Part shown: positions 13,379 through 18,691 of the stretch, one piece after another
How the letters are laid out: each line of letters begins with the position of its first letter
Position numbering within the stretch: position 1 is the first letter of the stretch
Assembly (NCBI GenBank): GCA_002352055.1
Contig: DEHS01000001.1
Location: forward strand, 40,026 to 58,716
Length of the DNA stretch: 18,691 nt
DNA from: Legionellaceae bacterium UBA2794
GTDB lineage: Bacteria; Pseudomonadota; Gammaproteobacteria; Legionellales; Legionellaceae
Reading direction: 5' to 3'
The notes under the pieces: generated by a model
What the model saw: the letters and a program-made list of their open reading frames with translations, nothing else
The model's database searches: none
What the model was told of the DNA's origin: nothing
Position numbers and translations under genes: made by a program

Positions 13379-15511
13379 ATGCAGTCAAAACATAATTTTT
13401 TTTGCTCATTACCCATTGAAAGAATTCTCGAATGCTTGAGTAATTTATCCCTGCAACAATTAAATAATGGAGGGAGACCATGGGTAAATCATTATATTAA
13501 TAATCTGGCGCAAACTTCATTATTTACTAATAAGGGTGCCGAATATAGTGCTTTTCGTAATGAATATTTAAAAAGATGTACTATTACCGATAATCTGGAC
13601 TGGGAACATGTTTCTAGCTTCCCAACAAATGAAATGCTTTATTCAGCATTAAAAACTTTTAATGTCCCAAATAATCCTTTGTTTTACGTTCAGAGAGTAC
13701 TCTATTGGCTAAGTGTTATCATACATAGAAATCAAACAGGCAATATAGACTTTGCTCTTGAAATAAGTTTACATTTTCACAATGAATTTGAGAATTTATT
13801 TAAGAGGAATGTTCATTTAGCACTAATAAAACTGAGTGCCTATGGTGAGAGTCTTAGTTTAAATCAAAAAATTAGAATTTTATCTATAGTTCTAGACCAG
13901 AAAAATCAATATGACGATTCTGAGCTAGAGCTGGTGAAGCAATACCTTACTCTATTGGCACCTACCCTACCTGATCTGAATCGGAATCAAATCGTATTAA
14001 CAGCCTTCAAAAGGCTGACCCTTCAAGGGCCACACGATAAAAAATATTTTAAACTTCCTTTATTAATAGTGACGACCTTCTATAACTGGTTAAATAATTC
14101 GCAGAAAGAAAAAGCTGTTGCTATTATTTTAAGAAAACTACACTACACTGAACATGAATTGGTCAAATATGCTTTGATAAACCTCCATGCATTAGTAAAA
14201 ACAATCATCTTTTCAAAATCAGAATGGGCAAAAACAACAATTAATTCAATAATTGAACGCGTTATTAATTCTATTTTAGGAAACGTGAAACATTACGAAT
14301 TTGAATTAATTAAATATACATTTCCAATCTTAACTACTTTGATAAAAGAATTAAATAATAAGCAAATAGAGCGAATCATTGAAATTTCATTAAATTCAAC
14401 CAATGACTTTAAGGATAATGTTCTATTATTTTTGCAGAGAGTCAACTATTTAAATCCACAATTTTTAATTCAAAGTGCAATCCTGGAGAGATTAAAAGAA
14501 AATATTAATAATCCCCAATTATCTAAAAACAGTTTCCCATTAACCATTCATGCGATTAAAATTTTAAAAATCTTTAATGAGCCTTTTGAGTTAAACAAAG
14601 ATCTTTTAAATATAGATAAATTAATTGAGAATCAGGTGGCTGTATACCCGTATTTAGAAGTGGTTTTAGAGAACCTTAACCTTGATAGAATTAATTCTTT
14701 TATACAAAAATTAATAAAATTTTCATGTACTAAAACAATTACACAGGCACATATCCAGATGATAGCCCTTCTGTTCTCGAAGCTGGATAATGAAATAATT
14801 AATAGTTATTTCAATAATCATACTAAAGCACCGATATTCTATCTGGCCTATAAATCCTTTAAATTGACAGATAATAATTACGCCATAATCGGAAACTGGA
14901 TACATGAAACTGCAAATAATTGGTCTGATAAGCAAGTAATCGACGAATCTGAGGCTACTCTTTTCATTAATATTTCGTCTGGTTATTACAATAAGCTGAC
15001 TCATAAAGTACAACAATTATGTTTTGATATACTATTGAATAAATTATTACTAAACAGTGGGATAGTAATTTTTTATCAGGCTCTTGAGGCTTTGACCTCT
15101 AACTTTCATCATTTTAATAAGCAGCAAAGAGAGCAATTTTTGGAACTATTAATCAACCAGTGTAGTTTGTCTATTGACCATTTTTCCTATACCTTGAGAT
15201 CTATAGCTCTGCTTGGAAAACAATTAAATTCATCTGAATGCAGTGATTTACTCATTAAATTAAAAACATTTATGGATAGTCCTGTTACTATCATCAGACA
15301 ATGGACTCTCGCTGCGCAAATCTCATTAGTTCTAAATAGCAAATTGGTCCCTGATTCTCCAGTCATTCTCCAACTAAAGAACAAAAAATCACATTACTTA
15401 GAATCACAAACTATCAATTTTTTTATCTACCAATATTCATTAATATATCCTTTGATTTATCTCCTAAAGAATAATAATAAAATAGGCCTGGATACGCATA
15501 TCCGGTTGTAA
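13379..15511 (+). CDS. HEAT-like helical repeat protein with F-box-like N-terminus, putative effector
   Basis: This 710-residue, strongly AT-rich gene encodes an almost entirely helical protein that I cannot assign by name. Residues 11-35 (LPIERILECLSNLSLQQLNN then GGRPW) fit the start of an F-box: LP-x-E, a hydrophobic heptad, a second Leu-rich helix and a Trp. After that come HEAT/ARM-like helical pairs, clearest at about 180-212 (SELELVKQYLTLLAPTLPDL), 257-295 (TEHELVKYALINLHALVKTI) and 305-337 (HYEFELIKYTFPILTTLIKE), where the E-L-V/I-K-Y helix recurs; further weaker units continue to the end. No signal peptide or membrane segment is seen. If the F-box reading is right it could recruit host SKP1-cullin ligase, as known Legionella F-box effectors do, with the repeats binding a target. 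That role is an inference. The ATG at 13379 has no good ribosome site; it is the first in frame. Confidence 0.65.
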   Translation: MQSKHNFFCSLPIERILECLSNLSLQQLNNGGRPWVNHYINNLAQTSLFTNKGAEYSAFRNEYLKRCTITDNLDWEHVSSFPTNEMLYSALKTFNVPNNPLFYVQRVLYWLSVIIHRNQTGNIDFALEISLHFHNEFENLFKRNVHLALIKLSAYGESLSLNQKIRILSIVLDQKNQYDDSELELVKQYLTLLAPTLPDLNRNQIVLTAFKRLTLQGPHDKKYFKLPLLIVTTFYNWLNNSQKEKAVAIILRKLHYTEHELVKYALINLHALVKTIIFSKSEWAKTTINSIIERVINSILGNVKHYEFELIKYTFPILTTLIKELNNKQIERIIEISLNSTNDFKDNVLLFLQRVNYLNPQFLIQSAILERLKENINNPQLSKNSFPLTIHAIKILKIFNEPFELNKDLLNIDKLIENQVAVYPYLEVVLENLNLDRINSFIQKLIKFSCTKTITQAHIQMIALLFSKLDNEIINSYFNNHTKAPIFYLAYKSFKLTDNNYAIIGNWIHETANNWSDKQVIDESEATLFINISSGYYNKLTHKVQQLCFDILLNKLLLNSGIVIFYQALEALTSNFHHFNKQQREQFLELLINQCSLSIDHFSYTLRSIALLGKQLNSSECSDLLIKLKTFMDSPVTIIRQWTLAAQISLVLNSKLVPDSPVILQLKNKKSHYLESQTINFFIYQYSLIYPLIYLLKNNNKIGLDTHIRL

Positions 15512-15582
15512 CTTAATGACTATTTGTACTTAAATAAATTTGGGGAGAGCGAAGATACAATACATACAAGTGCATCTTCGGA

Positions 15583-15613
15583 TTGCTTCGTCGCGACGCT
15601 CCTCGCAACGACA
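15583..15613 (+). repeat. Dispersed GC-rich repeat, left copy of inverted pair
   Basis: Bases 15583-15613 begin TTGCTTCGTCGCGACGCTCC and end in GCAACGACA. This resembles a short palindromic intergenic element seen dispersed in many proteobacterial genomes (GTCATTGCGAGGAGCG...GAAGCAA in the other orientation). It stands out as GC-rich in an AT-rich gap, and matches the reverse complement of 15686-15716 at 27 of 31 positions. Confidence 0.75.
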
Positions 15614-15685
15614 AGGAATATTGCATATCCCTGAGAAATCATAAGTGAGATGTAAAAATGTATTCACTCACACAGTGCGATTATT

Positions 15686-15716
15686 TGTCATTGAGAGAAG
15701 CATCGCGACGAAGCAA
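15686..15716 (-). repeat. Dispersed GC-rich repeat, right copy of inverted pair
   Basis: Reverse-complemented, this reads TTGCTTCGTCGCGATGCTTC and ends in CAATGACA. Against the left copy it differs at four positions (C/T, C/T, G/T, C/T). Transcribed together, the two copies would form a long stem with a loop of about 72 bases. Confidence 0.75.
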
Positions 15717-15909
15717 AACTGTACGCTCTAAGTCACTCTCACTTATCTTTTAACGACACATCCGATTAAATAATAATCAATTTCAAAATTTCATGAGGAA
15801 CACTAAAAGACAAGGCAAGGTACTTGGGTTGCGTGGCGTGCAGCAATTGTAGTCATTTTGCTTTCATGAAGAGCTTAGAAGAAAATAGCAAAAGATGATT
15901 AAAACTAGA

Positions 15910-15938
15910 TATATCCCGCTCAAAGTAAACGGGATATA
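15910..15938 (-). terminator. Probable terminator of the minus-strand orphan gene
   Basis: TATATCCCG (15910-15918) pairs perfectly with CGGGATATA (15930-15938), with an 11-base loop. Read on the minus strand the stem is followed by TCTAGTTTTAA, a weak T-run, and it lies about 70 bases beyond the stop of the gene at 16010-17086. Confidence 0.55.
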
Positions 15939-16009
15939 CAAAATATCTACTAAATCAGGCCACTATAGATTTCAGTTTGCTAGGACAGGAATCTTAATCA
16001 AACAAATTT

Positions 16010-17086
16010 CTAACAATTTCCAAACGACCTGATTTCTACATAGTCAGTTTTAAACATTTCGACACTCTGATTACTCAATTGCTTTAAAAATTCATTTGGA
16101 ATATTTACTTTATTAGCTTGAACCCAATTCCTTATATCAGCTAATTCCCATTTAAAAGGATCTAATATAATACCGTTTTCATGCCGTTGAACAATAAGCT
16201 CTGGTGGTAGATCAAAAGGTAAATTAGCCTCATTAAGAACTAACATAATAACAAACCATTTAATTGAATCAAATGAAGGGCGAAAATCACCGCTTTTATT
16301 ATTTATTGCTAATAATTGTGTAAAATCCTCATTAAAAAATAAATTACCCGCAGTAATACAAGCCGCGTCTTTTTGAGTTTTTCCTGTCATTTGATAATGA
16401 GCTGGGGAAGCAAACTGTTTGTTATGCTCTCTCGCAAACCTGGCTTGACCGTTTTCTGATAGCAAGTAACGAAAATAAGTATCATCCTTTTTACCAGCTT
16501 CGATGTTTTTTATTTTCTCGTCGAATAATTCTTTAACATCATTTATAGAATAAATATTAAAATTACGATTAACAGCAGATTTCCTTTTATTATCATTTGT
16601 GATACGAGGTGGTTTCTCATTTGCAGCTATTTTAAAAGAGTCTGCCACCGATTGATGAGAAATATTCTCTTTGTCTTCATAAAGTTCTTTTAAGGATTTT
16701 GATTTATAAGATTCTGTAAAGGTATCATTACTATCATTGAAATGTGGCACTGGAAAATTAAAAAAATTGGGTACGGGTCTAGGTAGGTCTCCAGCGTGCT
16801 CTTTCATTTTATTGACAGCCTCTACAGCTGCAGTTAAATTTGAATCTTCTTCAATTTCACCAAAAAATAACCCTCTAGCTGTTTTAGGACGTTTGTTTGG
16901 TTTATTATCACTTTTCCACGCCTCTCCTTTCCTGGCACCCTTTTTACTAGGGCTATCTGCTTCCGTTTCACTAAAAAGTGAGCCTCTAGCTATTTCAGGT
17001 TTATTATCCCTTTTCGTAGCCCCCTCCAAAACAGGATCTATAATAATGTTGGAAATTTTAAAAGGTTTATTTATTTTAGTTTGCAT
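16010..17086 (-). CDS. Orphan protein with duplicated N-terminal motif and an INNKSGDFRP domain, putative effector
   Basis: The frame is open up to 17287, but the first 67 residues of that reading are low-complexity and cover a promoter, so I take the ATG at 17086 (358 residues, MQTKINKPFKIS), with AAGAAGA as a modest ribosome site. The N-terminus holds two copies of a motif: DNKPEIARGSLFSETEADS (27-45) and DNKPNKRPKTARGLFFGEIEEDS (60-82), consensus ARG-x-LF-x-E-x-E-x-DS. A disordered Lys/Asn-rich stretch runs to about 170. The C-terminal domain (about 175-345) contains YFRYLLSENGQARFAREH, HYQMTG, ACITAGNLFFNEDF and AINNKSGDFRPSFDSIKW. The last resembles the NN-x-SGHY-x-P type block found near the ends of some effector and toxin proteins, here with Asp-Phe in place of His-Tyr. 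There is no signal peptide. I cannot name its activity. Confidence 0.68.
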   Translation of the reverse strand: MQTKINKPFKISNIIIDPVLEGATKRDNKPEIARGSLFSETEADSPSKKGARKGEAWKSDNKPNKRPKTARGLFFGEIEEDSNLTAAVEAVNKMKEHAGDLPRPVPNFFNFPVPHFNDSNDTFTESYKSKSLKELYEDKENISHQSVADSFKIAANEKPPRITNDNKRKSAVNRNFNIYSINDVKELFDEKIKNIEAGKKDDTYFRYLLSENGQARFAREHNKQFASPAHYQMTGKTQKDAACITAGNLFFNEDFTQLLAINNKSGDFRPSFDSIKWFVIMLVLNEANLPFDLPPELIVQRHENGIILDPFKWELADIRNWVQANKVNIPNEFLKQLSNQSVEMFKTDYVEIRSFGNC

Positions 17087-17128
17087 AGCAATTGTCTTCT
17101 TTTTAGTATATATGAATCTAATTTGCGC

Positions 17129-17157
17129 ATTATAACAGATAAGGCACGGTAAATAAA
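17129..17157 (-). promoter_or_regulatory. Possible promoter of the minus-strand orphan gene
   Basis: On the minus strand a perfect TATAAT (17134-17129) lies 42 bases before the ATG at 17086, with a weak -35 candidate TTTATT (17157-17152) at a 17-base spacing. Its position inside the longer reading frame supports the shorter start. Confidence 0.35.
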
Positions 17158-17448
17158 GGCATTTTTTGCTCACCAGGATCTTAAAATGGTCTTTTTCGTT
17201 ATTTTTAATACTTATTGTAATTATATCTCCTTGATATATATATAAAAATTTTACAATTGCAATAATTGTTACCCAATAGACATTCAATTATAATTTTAAT
17301 TATAAACTCAACGAATTCCCTACCATTTATAAAAAAAGTAACCTAAAATTAAAGTCCACTGTTGCTAGAGAGCATAAGGGTTTCAGAAGTTTTTTCACCA
17401 GGATATCGAACAGTTTCAGAAGGTTCTACTAAGTATAAAGGGATTATT
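17158..17448. other. AT-rich divergent region between the orphan gene and tspO
   Basis: Nothing coding is supported here once the starts are corrected. A near-perfect AT palindrome, TTATAATT-TT-AATTATAA (17288-17305), is the only clear structure. The region must hold the tspO promoter, which I could not place with confidence. Confidence 0.35.
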
Positions 17449-17919
17449 ATGACCAGAAAAATTATAAGCTTGACTTTGTGGATAGTGCTATTTCAAGCGA
17501 TTGCTTTTGGTTTAGGTCAAATTAGTCAATCGGGAATGGGAGCTTGGTATCAATCACTGGAAAAATCCGCTTTAAATCCTCCCTCTATTGTATTTCCAGT
17601 TGTCTGGACTATTTTATACATCATGATTGCCACAGCAGGCTGGTGGCTATGGCAGCACCGTCATGAAAAACAAGCCCGAGCACCATTATTTTTCTACGGT
17701 GTCCAGTTAATTATGAATTGGTCATGGACCCCCCTTTTCTTTTACTATCATTATATCGGCACAAGTTTTATATTAATTTTGCTTATCGCTCTCTTTACCC
17801 TAATGACCATTATTGCGTCCAAAACCCATTTCAGATTTACCAATATCCTGTTAATCCCATATTTTTTATGGCTATTATTTGCGGCTTATTTAAATGGGGT
17901 AATTTGGCTCTTAAACTAA
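17449..17919 (+). CDS. tspO: TspO/MBR-family membrane protein (tryptophan-rich sensory protein)
   Basis: TspO proteins are five-helix membrane proteins that bind porphyrins, related to the mitochondrial translocator protein; in bacteria they are linked to tetrapyrrole and stress responses. The 156-residue reading from ATG 17449 has the family length and the conserved blocks WYQSLEKSALNPPSIVFPVVW (33-53), ILYIMIATAGWWLW (55-68), QLIMNWSWTPLFF (84-97) and YFLWLLFAAYLNGVIWL near the end. Five hydrophobic segments are visible. The frame extends upstream to a TTG at 17362, but AAAGGGA (17437-17443) five bases before 17449 and the match of the family N-terminus to MTRKIISLTLW favour the ATG. The M20 peptidase follows 83 bases downstream on the same strand and might be co-transcribed, though the spacing leaves room for a separate promoter. 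Confidence 0.92.
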   Translation: MTRKIISLTLWIVLFQAIAFGLGQISQSGMGAWYQSLEKSALNPPSIVFPVVWTILYIMIATAGWWLWQHRHEKQARAPLFFYGVQLIMNWSWTPLFFYYHYIGTSFILILLIALFTLMTIIASKTHFRFTNILLIPYFLWLLFAAYLNGVIWLLN

Positions 17920-18002
17920 CACCCGATTTCTTATAAATCACATCATTGACGGTTAGATGGCTTTGAGCTATTGTTAAGCCTTTGTTTTTACGCCAGGATG
18001 CT

Positions 18003-18691
18003 ATGTTCAAGCTATATAAAGAACTTATCGAAACAGTGAAGTCCAGACAAAAAGTTATGGTAGAAGAACTACATCAGTTATGTCATATAAATTCGGGTAC
18101 AACCAATTTGCCTGGATTATCCACAATGGCTTCTGCCCTTCATCTGGCTTATAAACCTATAGCTGATGAGATTGAATTAAAAAAGCTGCAACCTGTACCC
18201 ATTATTAATATGGCAGGTGAATCTAAACTCCATACATGCGGTGATGCATTATTTATTCGTAAACGCCCTCACCTAAAACGCCGAATTTTATTGAGCGGGC
18301 ATATGGATACTGTTTATTCTGAAGCCAGTTCCTTTCAAAGATTAACCTACATTGATGATAATTACGTTAATGGTCCTGGTGTTGCAGACATGAAAGGAGG
18401 GCTTCTTGTTATGCTTCATGCATTAAAGGCCTTTGAAGAATCTGATCTTGCGCCTCAAATGGGCTGGGATGTACTCATCAATGCAGATGAAGAAATTGGC
18501 TCTCCAGCTTCACGTGTTCTTTTTGATGAGCTTGCTCCCAAATATGAGGCAGCCCTAGTCTATGAACCTGCGATGACACCAACAGGAACTTTTGCAAAAA
18601 ACCGCAAAGGCAGTGGTAAGTTAACGGTTATAGCAACAGGAAAAGCTGCGCACGCGGGACGTGCTTTTGATGAAGGGCGTAATGCAATATG
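18003..18691 (+). CDS. M20-family zinc metallopeptidase (3' partial)
   Basis: The frame opens at ATG 18003 (AGGA at 17996-17999) and runs off the window after about 229 residues; the family is usually 370-400. It carries the M20 metal-site motifs in order: LLSGHMDTVY (His and the catalytic Asp), NGPGVADMKGG (bridging Asp) and NADEEIGS (general-base Glu and metal Glu). Further on come VYEPAMTPTG and the dimerisation-domain start RKGSGKLTVIATGKAAHAGRAFDEGRNAI, which resembles the carboxypeptidase G2/ArgE-DapE group. It probably hydrolyses an amide bond of a short peptide or acylated amino acid in the cytoplasm; no signal peptide is seen. The substrate cannot be told, and the second half of the catalytic domain is outside the window. 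Confidence 0.93.
   Translation, partial: MFKLYKELIETVKSRQKVMVEELHQLCHINSGTTNLPGLSTMASALHLAYKPIADEIELKKLQPVPIINMAGESKLHTCGDALFIRKRPHLKRRILLSGHMDTVYSEASSFQRLTYIDDNYVNGPGVADMKGGLLVMLHALKAFEESDLAPQMGWDVLINADEEIGSPASRVLFDELAPKYEAALVYEPAMTPTGTFAKNRKGSGKLTVIATGKAAHAGRAFDEGRNAI

Larger units (their letters stand above)
15512..16009. other. 498-bp noncoding region between convergent genes
   Basis: No gene is seen. The region holds a GC-rich repeat as an inverted pair (15583-15613 and 15686-15716), an additional 10-bp inverted repeat ATAAGTGAGA (15641-15650) / TCTCACTTAT (15737-15746) that brackets the right copy, and a terminator-like hairpin at 15910-15938. The rest, 15750-15900, is featureless to my eye. 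Confidence 0.6.

Noticed and set aside
15583..15716. Possible CRISPR repeats or insertion-sequence ends
   Set aside because: Only two copies occur, in inverted orientation, with no spacer array, no transposase and no visible target duplication.
16737..17135. Plus-strand 132-codon frame opposite the minus-strand orphan gene
   Set aside because: Its leucine/serine-rich, membrane-like translation is what the antisense of a Lys/Glu-rich region yields; there is no ribosome site or motif.
17087..17287. 67-residue N-terminal extension of the minus-strand orphan protein
   Set aside because: It is low-complexity and hydrophobic without being a convincing signal peptide, covers a perfect TATAAT, and the motif-bearing protein begins naturally at 17086.
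17362..17448. TTG start 29 codons upstream of tspO
   Set aside because: TspO family proteins begin just before the first helix; AAAGGGA sits five bases before the ATG at 17449.

Overview
The window reads as a chromosomal segment of a Legionella species or close relative. The DNA is AT-rich. Ordinary gammaproteobacterial housekeeping genes (mnmA, erpA, ubiG, putA, a minimal ProQ/FinO protein, tspO) are interleaved with large, AT-rich, eukaryote-flavoured or orphan genes of the kind Legionella uses as Dot/Icm effectors. The species is not established. No phage, insertion sequence, tRNA, rRNA or CRISPR was found.

Layout. 1-1070: 3' end of mnmA (tRNA 2-thiouridylase), then erpA (Fe-S carrier) with a clear terminator. 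1104-2185: a minus-strand secreted L,D-transpeptidase diverging from a small secreted protein of unknown function. 2347-5493 (minus): a 1048-residue PutA that lacks the DNA-binding domain of enteric PutA. 5904-6631: a second, different L,D-transpeptidase (YkuD_2-like) with its terminator. 7056-8309: a probable effector whose N-terminal half carries a YopJ/AvrA-like (C55) His-Asp-Cys acetyltransferase core and whose C-terminal part is a helical, membrane-anchored tail. 8376-8738: a single-domain ProQ/FinO RNA chaperone. 8921-10319 (minus): an overlapping pair, a uracil-DNA-glycosylase-like protein with an altered active site followed by ubiG. 10394-10993 (minus): an ExoD-family membrane protein. 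11204-15511: three plus-strand orphan genes, namely an ankyrin-like repeat protein, a 103-residue His-rich small protein and a 710-residue HEAT-like protein with an F-box-like N-terminus. 15512-16009: noncoding, with a dispersed GC-rich repeat present as an inverted pair. 16010-17086 (minus): an orphan protein with a duplicated N-terminal motif and a C-terminal domain containing INNKSGDFRP. 17449-17919: TspO. 18003-end: an M20 metallopeptidase running off the window.

The housekeeping genes serve tRNA thiolation, Fe-S maturation, proline catabolism, ubiquinone synthesis and peptidoglycan cross-linking, and do not form one pathway. The most notable content is the set of effector-like orphans (7056-8309, 11204-12811, 12991-13302, 13379-15511, 16010-17086), above all the YopJ-like protein, together with the UDG-like protein that lacks the usual catalytic Asp. 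Effector status and enzymatic activity are inferences from motifs and genome style; no searches were run.
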